A stretch of DNA of 36,179 nucleotides from JANLUX01 sp031366005 (GTDB lineage Bacteria; Bacteroidota; Bacteroidia; AKYH767-A; OLB10). The translations under genes were made by a program, and so were the position numbers. This document shows positions 23,613-32,225 of the stretch, one piece after another. The stretch's first letter is position 1. Every line of letters begins with the position of its first letter. The stretch spans positions 1 to 36,179 of the forward strand of contig JANLZB010000053.1 of NCBI GenBank assembly GCA_031366005.1, written 5' to 3'. The notes below the pieces were generated by a model, which worked only from the letters and a program-made list of their open reading frames with translations, did no database searches and was not told where the DNA came from.

Positions 23613-26600
23613 ATGAAAAATAAACGCTTTCAACGAAGACTTGACAAGAAAATTTATTTCGTATTATTTCTTGTAATCGCCATTGCCATTCTAAATGCTG
23701 TATGCAACACATTTGTAATTCGTAACAGCCAGAATATTACCAGCGATATTGTACACAACATCAACCCCTCACTTGAAACGCTTGCTAAAGCAAACTTAAT
23801 GGTGACAGAATCGCGAATGCTAATTACTAACTGGGTTTATCTGCCGGATAATAAGACAGACAAGGAAAAATTAGCAACTTTAAATAATAAGGATTTTAAA
23901 CTGCTTAAAGCAAAACTTGAGCGCATGATGCCATACTGGGAGCATCGTGAAAACATTTCAAGGATGAAAAAAATATTTAACCAGTATGAAGAATTGATAC
24001 AGTTTGAAAATAAAATCACCAGCCAACTGGTTACGTTAAATGATTACCAGGATCCAGTGAAAAAATCAGCAGCTGAATCTATTCTCCGAAATAAAATTTT
24101 TCCTAAGTGCGAAGAAATAAGCTCCGAGCTGGCAACCATCATCCAGATTCAAACTGCGCTTGCAATGAATAAACAGGACCAAATGCTTTTTTCTTTTGAT
24201 TCACTAACGGTTGCAGTGCTCAGCATTGCATTGCTTATTATCTGTTCAATATTATTTGCTGCCTTGGTTATTTCGCGCTCTATCATTGTTCCAATACTTA
24301 ATATACGTGGGCTGATTATGCAAATGAGTGCTGGGGAGTTGCCTGACATGCGTATGAAAATTCCGAATAATGTTGTTGGAGAAATGTTACTGTCACTTAA
24401 AGCATTAATATCAAGCTTTAACCGTACTTCAAATTTTGCGGAAGAAATTGGTAAAGGAAATTTTGACCATCCCTTCTCTCCTCTCAGCAGTAAAGATGTT
24501 CAGGGACATGCATTACTTAACATGCGTAATCATCTGAAATCTGCCTCTGAAACTGAATCGCAAAGAGCATGGATTGCAGAAGGTGTTGCTCAATTAAACC
24601 AGATTATGCGGTCATCTAATGATGATTTTAATGTATTGCTTGAAAAAATTATGGATATGATTGTGCGCTATATTAACGTGCAGCAAGGAGCAATTTTTCT
24701 TTTGCATAACGATGATCTTAATGATTTACACATTCAGCTTGGCGCCTATTACGCACTCAATAGTAAAACACTAAACTGCAAACGCTATGAATTAAAAGAA
24801 GGATTAATTGGAGAAGCTATAGCAACTAACCGCATCATCTCATTGGACAATGTCAATGATCCTTATTTCAATATTGAATCCGGATTGGGCAGTTCAAAAG
24901 AATGCAGCCTTATGATTATTCCGCTCGCAACAAGTGGAAAAGTTGTAGGAGCTATTGAAGTGGCTTCTGTTACTGCTTTTACTGCTGCACAAAAAGAATT
25001 GCTTGTAAAGATGGGCGAACCTATTGCTGCCAACCTGTTTAGTGTTAGAGCAAATCTTATCACTACGCAGTTACTGGAAGAATCACGCAAGCAGTCTGAT
25101 GAATTGGTGTATCAGGAAATGGAGTTACGCAAGATCAATGATGAGCTGACAAAAAAATCCGATCAGTTGCAGCAGTCAGAAGAAGTTTTACGATCACAGC
25201 AGGAAGAGACGAAGTTGGTAAATATCAAGTTAGAAGAAAAGGCAAAGTTGCTTGAAGAGCAAAACCTCGCCATTGAAGAAGCAAGACAAAGTTTAGCTTT
25301 TAAAGCTGAGCAATTAGAGCAGAGCAATAAATATAAGTCTGCGTTTCTTGCGAATATGTCACACGAACTGCGCACGCCCCTTAACAGTATTTTGATTCTT
25401 GCGAAGCTGTTAGGCGGTAACAAACAAAAAACACTGGATCAAAAACAAATAGAGCATGCACATATCATTTATAAATCCGGCAACGATCTGCTCACATTGA
25501 TTAATGATATTCTGGATCTATCAAAAATTGAAGCCGGAAAAGTTGAGCTGGTGATCGAACAGTTTCCAATCAGTGCAATAGCAGATGATATGAAAATGTT
25601 ATTCAGCGAACTTGCCAATGAGCGCCAAATTAATTTTATTATTTCTGCTGATAAAGCTACGCGATCCATCCTTTATTCAGACAAAGTGCGTGTGGAACAA
25701 GTGGTAAAAAATCTTTTATCCAATGCCATGAAATTTACTTCTGCCAATGGAACAGTTGAACTGAAATTTAGTTATGCTGATAAAGACATAGCTTTCAAAA
25801 GCAAAACCTTATTACAGGCAGATAAAGTAATTTGTATTTCTGTACATGATACCGGAATAGGAATTTCTGAAGACAAAAAGAATTTGGTGTTTGAAGCATT
25901 TCAGCAGGCTGACGGTTCCACCAGCCGCAAGTATGGGGGAACAGGACTTGGTTTGGCTATTTCGCGCGAATTAACAAGTATGCTGGGCGGTGAATTAATG
26001 CTTGAAAGCATTGAAGGTGCCGGTAGTACATTCAGTATTTATTTATCAGAAGATTCACAGGAAATTATTACAGAAGAAGTTCCGGACAACAGCAGAATGT
26101 CTGGTGAAGAAATCCCTGTTGAGTTGCCATCAGCATCAGAAAAAAATACACTGTCTTGTATTTCTCATGATATAACTATAGAATACCAGGATGATGAAAT
26201 CAGAGATGATCGTAATAATATTTCAGAAGCAGATAAATTAATCTTAATTATAGAAGATGATTTTGTTTTTGCACGCGCTCTCATGAATAATTGTCATCGT
26301 TATGGTTTTAAATCCATCATTGCATTGCAAGGTGAACAAGGATTACGTTATGCTGATGAATATAATCCGGATGCAATTATCCTCGACATGCGCATGCCTG
26401 TAATGGACGGATGGACTGTATTGAAAAAATTAAAGGAAAATAAAAAACTGGAGCATATACCGGTTCATGTGATGTCGAGCATGGATAAAATTACCATGAC
26501 CATGGAAATGGGTGCATTCAGTTACCTGAAAAAACCCGCAGGAAAAGAAGAGATGGATCACCTCTTTCATATTATCGGAAAAAACATTAATGCACCACAA

Positions 26601-27359
26601 CACCGGCTTTTGCTATTGAGTGATGACAGTTCTGAAATGACAAAAATCGCATCACTTATCCGTGAAAAAGAAAAGAATATTCATATTGATTTTACAGAAG
26701 ATTTTATCTCCTGCATGCAACACGCACGGCATTCGCATTACGATTGTGTGTTGATACAAAACAATAATAAAACATTTAACGAAGAAAAAATTCTTTCTTT
26801 AAAAGCAGAAGAGTGTCTTACCAATATTCCAATGTTGTTTTATGCAAATAATCCTGACGAATGTTTAAGGGAAGTAAACGATGCTTTGCAGCAACAGTCG
26901 GAACAGCAGGACTCAAATGGTTCGAAGTTATTTTTAAATAAGGGCACAGATAGAAATGCCATCACTGATAAGATGAGCACCATTCTGAAAGACAAAACGG
27001 TTTTACTTGCTGATGATGACATGCGTAATATTTATTCGATGACGAGTGTGCTGGAGAATGAAGGACTGAAAGTGATTTGTGCAATGGATGGAAATGAAGC
27101 GATAGAACAATTAAAAGCAAATCCACAAATTGAAATTGTACTGATGGATATCATGATGCCTAACATGAATGGTTATGAGGCCATGACTGAAATAAGAAAA
27201 CACGAACAATTTAAAAATCTTCCAGTGATTGCTGTCACCGCCAAAGCAATGGCTGGCGACCGTGATAAATGCATGGAAGCAGGAGCTACAGATTATATTA
27301 CAAAACCTGTGGATACTGAGCAGCTGTTATCGCTGATGCGGGTGTTACTGTATCATTAG
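23613..27359 (+). CDS. Membrane hybrid histidine kinase with GAF domain and three receiver-like domains
   Basis: The protein has 1248 residues. Two transmembrane helices (about 14-36 and 197-221) bracket a helical periplasmic sensor resembling a four-helix-bundle domain. A short HAMP-like segment follows, then a GAF domain (about 340-485, AWIAEGVAQLNQIM to KMGEPIAANLFS) and a long coiled coil (495-575). The kinase core has the H-box SHELRTPLNSIL with His584, the N-box NLLSNAMKF, DTGIGIS and GGTGLGLAIS. Receiver 1 (about 880-990) has Asp925 in IILDMRMPVMDGW and Lys in YLKKPA. A second receiver-like domain (about 996-1100) keeps LLLLSDDSS but has VLIQNNNK where the phospho-Asp should be. Receiver 3 (about 1128-1248) has Asp1179 in VLMDIMMPNMNGY and YITKPVD. 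There is no HPt or DNA-binding output, so the partner is elsewhere. The signal sensed is unknown. Confidence 0.95.
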   Translation: MKNKRFQRRLDKKIYFVLFLVIAIAILNAVCNTFVIRNSQNITSDIVHNINPSLETLAKANLMVTESRMLITNWVYLPDNKTDKEKLATLNNKDFKLLKAKLERMMPYWEHRENISRMKKIFNQYEELIQFENKITSQLVTLNDYQDPVKKSAAESILRNKIFPKCEEISSELATIIQIQTALAMNKQDQMLFSFDSLTVAVLSIALLIICSILFAALVISRSIIVPILNIRGLIMQMSAGELPDMRMKIPNNVVGEMLLSLKALISSFNRTSNFAEEIGKGNFDHPFSPLSSKDVQGHALLNMRNHLKSASETESQRAWIAEGVAQLNQIMRSSNDDFNVLLEKIMDMIVRYINVQQGAIFLLHNDDLNDLHIQLGAYYALNSKTLNCKRYELKEGLIGEAIATNRIISLDNVNDPYFNIESGLGSSKECSLMIIPLATSGKVVGAIEVASVTAFTAAQKELLVKMGEPIAANLFSVRANLITTQLLEESRKQSDELVYQEMELRKINDELTKKSDQLQQSEEVLRSQQEETKLVNIKLEEKAKLLEEQNLAIEEARQSLAFKAEQLEQSNKYKSAFLANMSHELRTPLNSILILAKLLGGNKQKTLDQKQIEHAHIIYKSGNDLLTLINDILDLSKIEAGKVELVIEQFPISAIADDMKMLFSELANERQINFIISADKATRSILYSDKVRVEQVVKNLLSNAMKFTSANGTVELKFSYADKDIAFKSKTLLQADKVICISVHDTGIGISEDKKNLVFEAFQQADGSTSRKYGGTGLGLAISRELTSMLGGELMLESIEGAGSTFSIYLSEDSQEIITEEVPDNSRMSGEEIPVELPSASEKNTLSCISHDITIEYQDDEIRDDRNNISEADKLILIIEDDFVFARALMNNCHRYGFKSIIALQGEQGLRYADEYNPDAIILDMRMPVMDGWTVLKKLKENKKLEHIPVHVMSSMDKITMTMEMGAFSYLKKPAGKEEMDHLFHIIGKNINAPQHRLLLLSDDSSEMTKIASLIREKEKNIHIDFTEDFISCMQHARHSHYDCVLIQNNNKTFNEEKILSLKAEECLTNIPMLFYANNPDECLREVNDALQQQSEQQDSNGSKLFLNKGTDRNAITDKMSTILKDKTVLLADDDMRNIYSMTSVLENEGLKVICAMDGNEAIEQLKANPQIEIVLMDIMMPNMNGYEAMTEIRKHEQFKNLPVIAVTAKAMAGDRDKCMEAGATDYITKPVDTEQLLSLMRVLLYH

Positions 27360-27391
27360 AAAAAAATTTGTTGATTTAGAAGAGGCCGTTG

Positions 27392-27406
27392 ACCAATATA
27401 ATTGGT
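27392..27406. promoter_or_regulatory. Perfect short inverted repeat upstream of lysS
   Basis: ACCAAT-ATA-ATTGGT lies between the kinase stop and the lysS promoter, about 45 bases before the -7 box. It could be an operator or a weak hairpin; there is no T run, so it is not a convincing terminator. Confidence 0.25.
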
Positions 27407-27450
27407 TTACATAACGTGCCATCCTTGTTCGCTCCTTATATGCTTTTAAA

Positions 27451-27458
27451 TACTTTTG
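27451..27458 (+). promoter_or_regulatory. -7 box of the lysS promoter
   Basis: TACTTTTG is a full match to TAnnTTTG, 39 bases before the lysS ATG. A TTG at 27425-27427 lies 23 bases upstream, slightly beyond the usual 19-21. The predicted leader is about 30 bases. Confidence 0.58.
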
Positions 27459-27497
27459 CAACTTTAGCAGTCTTTAGTTTTCTTTATAAGCTTATAC

Positions 27498-29216
27498 ATG
27501 ACAGGTCATCTTTCAGAACAGGAGTTACTTCGCAGGCAGAAATTAGAAGAGATACAGCAACTTGGTATTAATCCTTACCCTGCTGATTTATATAAAATCA
27601 CTACTTCTTCAAAAAAAATTTTAAATGATTTCGATGATCAACCTGATGACTTCAAAGAAGTAAGCATTGCCGGACGTATCATGAGTGTGCGCGATATGGG
27701 TAAAGCTGCATTTGCTGTTTTACAGGATGCAGAAGGACGCATTCAGATTTATGTGAAGCGTGATGACCTTTGTAAGGGAGAAGATAAAACACTTTATGAT
27801 ATTTTATTTAAAAAGCTGATTGATATCGGAGATATTATTGGTGTTAAGGGATATGTATTTCGCACCAAGATGGGTGAGATTTCTATTCATGTTGATGAAC
27901 TCATTTTACTTACCAAATCATTACGGCCATTACCTGTTGCAAAAGAAAAAGATGGAGTTTTGTATGACGCATTCACCGATCCCGAACAACGTTATCGTCA
28001 ACGTTATGTTGACCTCATCGTTAACCCACAGGTTAAGAAAGCTTTTTATCAACGCACGCAACTCACTAATTCGATGCGTGCATTCCTGAATGAAAAAGGT
28101 TATATAGAAGTGGAAACACCAATTCTTCAACCTTTATATGGAGGTGCAGCAGCTCGCCCTTTCAAGACTCATCACAACACGCTTGACATGACCTTATACC
28201 TGCGTATTGCAAACGAGCTTTATTTAAAACGATTAATTGTTGGTGGATTTGATGGCGTGTATGAATTTGCAAAAGACTTTCGTAATGAAGGAATGGATCG
28301 TTTTCATAATCCTGAATTTACACAAGTGGAGTTGTATGTAGCTTACAAGGACTACGAGTGGATGATGAACCTGGTGGAAGCAATGGTAGAAAAAGTTTCT
28401 TTGGACTTACATGGCACTACCGAAGTAAAAGTGGGAGAACAAATAATTAATTTTAAACGTCCATGGAAACGTTTCACAATGTATGAAGCAATAACCCATT
28501 TCACAAAAGTGGATATTACAACTATGGATGAAGTAGAAATGCGCAAAGCAGCGCATGATATGGGCATTGATTTGGATGAGACCATGGGTCGCGGAAAAAT
28601 TATTGATGAAATTTTTGGAGCTAAATGCGAACCATTCCTTATTCAACCCACTTTTATAACAGATTATCCTGTAGAAATGAGTCCACTTGCAAAAAAACAC
28701 AGAAGTAAGGAAGGCCTTGTAGAAAGATTTGAAGCCATCTGTAATGGAAAGGAAATCTGCAATGCATTCAGTGAATTAAATGACCCCATTGATCAGCGTA
28801 AGCGGTTTGAAGATCAGTTAGCATTGGGTTTAAGAGGTGATGAAGAAGCAATGCAGTTAGATGAAGATTTTTTACGTGCTATAGAATATGGAATGCCTCC
28901 CACAGCTGGTTTAGGAATTGGTATTGACCGGCTCGCAATGATAATGACTGATTCAGCATCTATACAGGATGTTTTGTTTTTTCCTCAAATGAGGCCGGAA
29001 GCAAACCTGGGCTCTTCTGCTAATGAAGGAAGTCTTGCGCATATACCTCAGCCGTGGAACCACGTGATTGCTAAGCTTGGAATCACTACACCAGAACAAT
29101 TAAAAGCGGCAAACCCGAATAAGCTTTTTAATGACCTTGGCGGGATGAGAAAAAAAATGAAATTAGAAGTGCCAATGATTAATATAGATGAAATAAAAAG
29201 CTGGATTATTAATTAA
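27498..29216 (+). CDS. lysS: Lysyl-tRNA synthetase, class II
   Basis: This 572-residue protein charges tRNA-Lys. The N-terminal OB-fold anticodon-binding domain (about 55-150) contains VSIAGRIMSVRDMGKAAFAV and GDIIGVKGYVFRTKMGEISI. The class II catalytic domain shows motif 1 around ILQPLYGGAAARPFKTHHN, motif 2 FRNEGMDRFHNPEFTQVE (about 261-278) and motif 3 GLGIGIDRLAMIM (about 471-483). Lysine-pocket elements include GKEICNAFSELNDP. The protein is about 65 residues longer than E. coli LysS because of a C-terminal extension (PQPWNHVIAKLGITTPEQLK to SWIIN), which Bacteroidota LysS proteins commonly carry. The start MTGHLSEQELLRRQKLEEI fits relatives. It has its own promoter; the following NUMOD4-like gene starts 45 bases later. 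Confidence 0.98.
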   Translation: MTGHLSEQELLRRQKLEEIQQLGINPYPADLYKITTSSKKILNDFDDQPDDFKEVSIAGRIMSVRDMGKAAFAVLQDAEGRIQIYVKRDDLCKGEDKTLYDILFKKLIDIGDIIGVKGYVFRTKMGEISIHVDELILLTKSLRPLPVAKEKDGVLYDAFTDPEQRYRQRYVDLIVNPQVKKAFYQRTQLTNSMRAFLNEKGYIEVETPILQPLYGGAAARPFKTHHNTLDMTLYLRIANELYLKRLIVGGFDGVYEFAKDFRNEGMDRFHNPEFTQVELYVAYKDYEWMMNLVEAMVEKVSLDLHGTTEVKVGEQIINFKRPWKRFTMYEAITHFTKVDITTMDEVEMRKAAHDMGIDLDETMGRGKIIDEIFGAKCEPFLIQPTFITDYPVEMSPLAKKHRSKEGLVERFEAICNGKEICNAFSELNDPIDQRKRFEDQLALGLRGDEEAMQLDEDFLRAIEYGMPPTAGLGIGIDRLAMIMTDSASIQDVLFFPQMRPEANLGSSANEGSLAHIPQPWNHVIAKLGITTPEQLKAANPNKLFNDLGGMRKKMKLEVPMINIDEIKSWIIN

Positions 29217-29261
29217 TGCATTTACTTTGTACATTCTTAACTATACTTAAAAAACATAATC

Positions 29262-29993
29262 ATGGAATCACCAATTAAAAACTTACCACGCGAACGCTGG
29301 AAAATAATTAAACTTGCTAATGATCCTGCTAACAGAAAACGACTTGCTATATCAGACTTTGGTCGGGTAAAAACATATAGCAAAACAGGTAAAGAAAGTA
29401 TGATTAAAGGAACATTGCAGAATGGCTATGAAATAATTAAGTTGAAGTTGTTTAAAAAAAGAGGAAGAGTTGCAGAAAAGAAATTAACCGATTTAAGAGA
29501 GCAGCTTGATAAACTAAAGAGTAAAAGCGAAAAGTTAAATAAGCAAGCCGTTGCAGCTATGCAAAAAAAATATAAAGAGGAAATGCACAGAGATGAATTG
29601 GATCGCATGATCAATATATCCTACCTCACGCATCGTTTGGTGGCAGATCAATTTTGTAAAAAAACCGCCAACAGGGATTTAGTTATTCATCTTGATTTCA
29701 ACAAACGGAATAATAAATATTCAAATCTGAAATGGTGTAACCAGGTAGAAGTAACCACACACCAGATGAAAAATCCTACAGTGATTAAAGCTTTTAAAGC
29801 ACGTAAAGGCAAACGTCCTGACAGCCGAACTGCTTTTAAACTCAATGAAACAAAAGTGATCAGCATTAAAAAACAATTAGCAAAAGGAATTAAACTGAGC
29901 GAGCTTGCAAGAAAACATGATGTGAGTGAAACACAGATTAAGCGAATTGAACGTGGTGAAAACTGGGGCGACATCAAAGTGCCTAAGAATTAA
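29262..29993 (+). CDS. NUMOD4/HNH-like DNA-binding protein with C-terminal helix-turn-helix
   Basis: This 243-residue protein has a NUMOD4-like start (LPRERWKIIKL ... LAISDFGRVKTYSK, residues 8-42). A continuation, MIKGTLQNGYEIIKLKLFKK, is followed by a charged coiled coil (about 72-112). An HNH-like block comes next: LTHRLVADQFCKK (122-134) and VIHLDFNKRNNKYSNLKWCN (141-160). The end is a helix-turn-helix, LNETKVISIKKQLAKGIKLS then ELARKHDVSETQIKRIERGE (194-233). NUMOD4-HNH proteins are classically homing endonucleases in introns or free-standing. Here the usual N-H-x-D-G-N is changed to I-H-L-D-F-N, and the gene interrupts nothing visible, so a chromosomal DNA-binding or regulatory role is as likely as nuclease activity. 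A similar architecture recurs in Bacteroidota chromosomes, to my recollection. Lysine content is high. Confidence 0.8.
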   Translation: MESPIKNLPRERWKIIKLANDPANRKRLAISDFGRVKTYSKTGKESMIKGTLQNGYEIIKLKLFKKRGRVAEKKLTDLREQLDKLKSKSEKLNKQAVAAMQKKYKEEMHRDELDRMINISYLTHRLVADQFCKKTANRDLVIHLDFNKRNNKYSNLKWCNQVEVTTHQMKNPTVIKAFKARKGKRPDSRTAFKLNETKVISIKKQLAKGIKLSELARKHDVSETQIKRIERGENWGDIKVPKN

Positions 29994-30085
29994 CTATAAA
30001 AGGTTTTAACTGCTTTTTTATTTTTATCCTGATCAGGTTCTGATTTTTTATAAATCTTAAGCTAACATTTTAAGTTTTCTTCTGT

Positions 30086-30108
30086 ATGAGATTTCTTTTA
30101 CATCTCAT
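30086..30108. promoter_or_regulatory. Inverted repeat upstream of the M28-PDZ gene
   Basis: ATGAGAT (30086-30092) and ATCTCAT (30102-30108) are perfect arms around a 9-base loop. It lies 27 bases before TAATTTCG (30135-30142), a one-mismatch -7 box, and 57 bases before the ATG. It is a possible operator. The rest of the 171-base gap is AT-rich, with CCTGATCAGG at about 30034 and nothing else evident. Confidence 0.3.
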
Positions 30109-30164
30109 TGACTGATTTGACTAAGGATAAAAGTTAATTTCGCAGGATAATTTAATACTTCATT

Positions 30165-31829
30165 ATGTTTCTTAAAAAACTATTAATTGCACTTGCAATT
30201 TTTTGTTCGCATGTTGTTATTGCACAGGATGTACTTTTAAAAAATCTGAAACAACATATTTCAATTCTTGCAGCTGACTCTTTAGAAGGCCGCGAAACCG
30301 GTATGCATGGTGAGGAGTTAGCTTACGGGTATATTCAAAAACAACTTACAGAAATTGGTTTGGAACCTAAAGGTACTGACGGTTATTTGCAACCATTCAA
30401 TTTTACTCGCTCAACAAAACCAGGAAAAAATAATGTGTTAAAAATTAATGGAGCCATATTTGAAATGGATAAACAATATTATCCGCTTGCTTATGCCGCA
30501 AACTCCAGTGGCAGTGGTGCTGTTGAACGGGTAGGTTATGGAATTACTGCAGTACCTCTTGGATATGACGAGTTCAAAGGAAGAAAGGATCTGAAAAATA
30601 AAATTGTGGTGATTGAATCGGGCACTCCTGACGGAGGAGGTCCGCATTCACGCTATGCAGAATTTGCCGACCTGAGAACACGTGTGGACAGTGCTGCTGC
30701 AAGAGGTGCAGCAGGAGTGATATTCATTAATTCAAATAAAGAAATTGATGATCCTCCGCAGGAATATAAAAACAAAATTACACCATCAACCATTCCTGTT
30801 GTGTTTGCAAAAAATGAAGCATATCAGTTATTAATGAATGGCACCCGATGGGCTGCAGAAATCACAACTGAGTTAATTAAAGAAGAAGCAACAGGGCATA
30901 ATGTTATTGGATATATTAATAACAATGCAGAGAATACAGTTGTCATTGGTGCTCATTACGATCACCTCGGTTATGGTGGTGATGAATCATTGTACAGAGG
31001 AAAACCTGCTATACACAATGGAGCAGATGATAATGCAAGCGGTGTAGCTGCGCTTATTGAAATTGCAAGAACCTTAAAAGCATCAAACGATAAGAGCAAC
31101 AATTATTTGTTTATTGCTTTTTCAGGAGAGGAGAAAGGATTGCTGGGTTCTAATTATTTTATGAAGAATCCTACGGTTCCATTAGAGAAAATAAATTACA
31201 TGATTAACATGGACATGCTTGGCAGATTAAAAAAAACAGATCCTGTACTTATTATTAACGGAGCAGGCACTTCTCCGGCATGGAAGATTACTTTCAATTA
31301 TATTAAAATTGACAGCTTAAAAATAAAAACCACTGATTCGGGAATAGGGCCTTCTGATCACACTTCATTTTATTTAAAAGATATTCCTGCCTTGCATTTT
31401 TTCAGCGGCACACATTCTGATTATCATAAACCCAGTGATGATGAAAATCTGATCAATTATACCGGAGAAGCACGCATTATAGATTATATACTGCAATTGA
31501 TCCATCGCTTAGATAACAAAGGCAAACTGACATTTACAAAAACGAAAGATGATTCGAATGAAAATACACCACGTTTTAAAGTTACATTAGGTGTTGTTCC
31601 TGATTATGCATTTGAAGGAGAAGGAATGCGTATTGACGGTGTTACAGATGGAAGGCCTGCATCAAAAGCAGGATTAAAATCAGGAGATGTAGTTGTGCAA
31701 TTGGGTGACTATAAAGTTACAGACATGACAAGCTATATGAAAGCATTGAGCATGTTTAAAAAAGAAGATAAAACTTCAGTTAAAGTCAAGAGAGATGATA
31801 AAGAAATAAAGTTTGACGTAACCTTTTAA
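30165..31829 (+). CDS. Secreted M28 zinc aminopeptidase with PA insert and PDZ domain
   Basis: The protein has 554 residues. A signal peptide (MFLKKLLIALAIFCSHVVIA|Q) directs export. LAADSLEGRETGMHGEELAY (36-55) is the usual entry of secreted M28 peptidases. A PA (protease-associated) domain is inserted at about 110-230. Zinc ligands are His264 and Asp266 (GAHYDHLG), Asp288/289 (GADDNASGVA), the catalytic and ligand pair Glu322-Glu323 (SGEEKGLLGS), Asp350 (INMDMLGR) and His421 (HSDYHKPSDD). Residues about 472-554 form a PDZ domain (LGVVPDYAFEGEGMRIDGVT, ASKAGLKSGDVVVQLGDYKV). The protein probably removes N-terminal residues from peptides in the periplasm or outside the cell. No lipobox or T9SS tail is seen. 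It is monocistronic, with a strong terminator directly after it. Confidence 0.94.
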   Translation: MFLKKLLIALAIFCSHVVIAQDVLLKNLKQHISILAADSLEGRETGMHGEELAYGYIQKQLTEIGLEPKGTDGYLQPFNFTRSTKPGKNNVLKINGAIFEMDKQYYPLAYAANSSGSGAVERVGYGITAVPLGYDEFKGRKDLKNKIVVIESGTPDGGGPHSRYAEFADLRTRVDSAAARGAAGVIFINSNKEIDDPPQEYKNKITPSTIPVVFAKNEAYQLLMNGTRWAAEITTELIKEEATGHNVIGYINNNAENTVVIGAHYDHLGYGGDESLYRGKPAIHNGADDNASGVAALIEIARTLKASNDKSNNYLFIAFSGEEKGLLGSNYFMKNPTVPLEKINYMINMDMLGRLKKTDPVLIINGAGTSPAWKITFNYIKIDSLKIKTTDSGIGPSDHTSFYLKDIPALHFFSGTHSDYHKPSDDENLINYTGEARIIDYILQLIHRLDNKGKLTFTKTKDDSNENTPRFKVTLGVVPDYAFEGEGMRIDGVTDGRPASKAGLKSGDVVVQLGDYKVTDMTSYMKALSMFKKEDKTSVKVKRDDKEIKFDVTF

Positions 31830-31835
31830 AAAAGT

Positions 31836-31864
31836 AAACGGGGCCTTTTGAGCCCCGTTTTTTT
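31836..31864. terminator. Bidirectional terminator between the M28-PDZ gene and the tRNA-like RNA
   Basis: AAACGGGGC (31836-31844), loop CTTTTGA, GCCCCGTTT (31852-31860) and further T on the plus strand form a 9-bp stem. On the minus strand the same stem is followed by ACTTTTTT. It can therefore end both the M28-PDZ message and a minus-strand transcript coming from the RNA gene at 31929-32098. Confidence 0.9.
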
Positions 31865-31928
31865 CAAATACTTTTTGCAATCAACAATTCATTAAACAAA
31901 ACAAATAGTTTTTTGCCAATGAAATAAG

Positions 31929-32098
31929 TGGCTGTAGGAGAAGGATTCGAACCTCCAAAGGGCAGTTAGCTATAGCACAAAGTTCAGTGGTCGACCCTGG
32001 TCGTCCTGATTTTATTCCGGACGGCTCTATACTACGTTTATCCTGTGATCCCCACCCCCGAGACAGGGGGGCATGGCTGCCTGTTTCAACACCCTACA
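31929..32098 (-). ncRNA. Candidate structured RNA with a tRNA-like (tmRNA-like) end
   Basis: Read 5'-3' on the minus strand, the ~170-base element starts TGTAGGG (32098-32092) and ends TCCTACA-G-CCA (31939-31929), giving a 7-bp acceptor-like stem with one G-U pair, a discriminator G and an encoded CCA. Just before it is a complete T-arm, GGAGG-TTCGAAT-CCTTC. There is no D-arm or anticodon arm. Instead TGTTGAAACA is followed by GGCAG, which pairs with CTGCC before the T-arm and encloses about 110 bases with further hairpins: CCCCC-TGTCTC-GGGGG and CGTCC-(12)-GGACG. This is the plan of the tRNA-like domain of tmRNA, but the third acceptor pair is U-A rather than G-U, and no tag frame ending in Ala-Leu-Ala-Ala exists. 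A near-perfect promoter lies 20 bases upstream and a terminator 65 bases downstream. The RNA family was not recognised. Confidence 0.62.
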
Positions 32099-32117
32099 TT
32101 ATTTAAGAACGATGAGG

Positions 32118-32149
32118 CAAACATACATCATTAAAACACACGATACAAA
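32118..32149 (-). promoter_or_regulatory. Promoter of the tRNA-like RNA
   Basis: The minus strand reads TTTG (32149-32146), 20 bases, then TATGTTTG (32125-32118): a complete match to TTTG-N20-TAnnTTTG, the best promoter in the window. The start would be near 32111, about 13 bases before the acceptor-like stem, implying 5' processing if the stem end is mature. Confidence 0.72.
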
Positions 32150-32196
32150 TTTTTTAATTTAATATTGAATTATTTACAATTTTTATAAAATTATAG

Positions 32197-32204
32197 TATG
32201 TTTG
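32197..32204 (+). promoter_or_regulatory. -7 box of the Lrp/AsnC gene
   Basis: TATGTTTG on the plus strand, identical to the -7 box of the divergent RNA promoter, with TTTA 20 bases upstream (32173-32176). It lies 22 bases before the ATG at 32226. The two divergent boxes are about 70 bases apart. Confidence 0.58.
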
Positions 32205-32225
32205 TTAATGAAATACTAATTACTG

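Noticed and set aside
27389..27571. A 60-codon frame upstream of lysS
   Set aside because: It overlaps the lysS promoter and start in another frame and has no ribosome-binding or family features.
31929..32098. Calling this element ssrA (tmRNA) or an ordinary tRNA
   Set aside because: It has the T-arm, acceptor stem and CCA, but no anticodon arm, no D-arm, no G3-U70 pair and no tag frame, and its length (~170) fits neither. Listed as an unassigned tRNA-like RNA instead.
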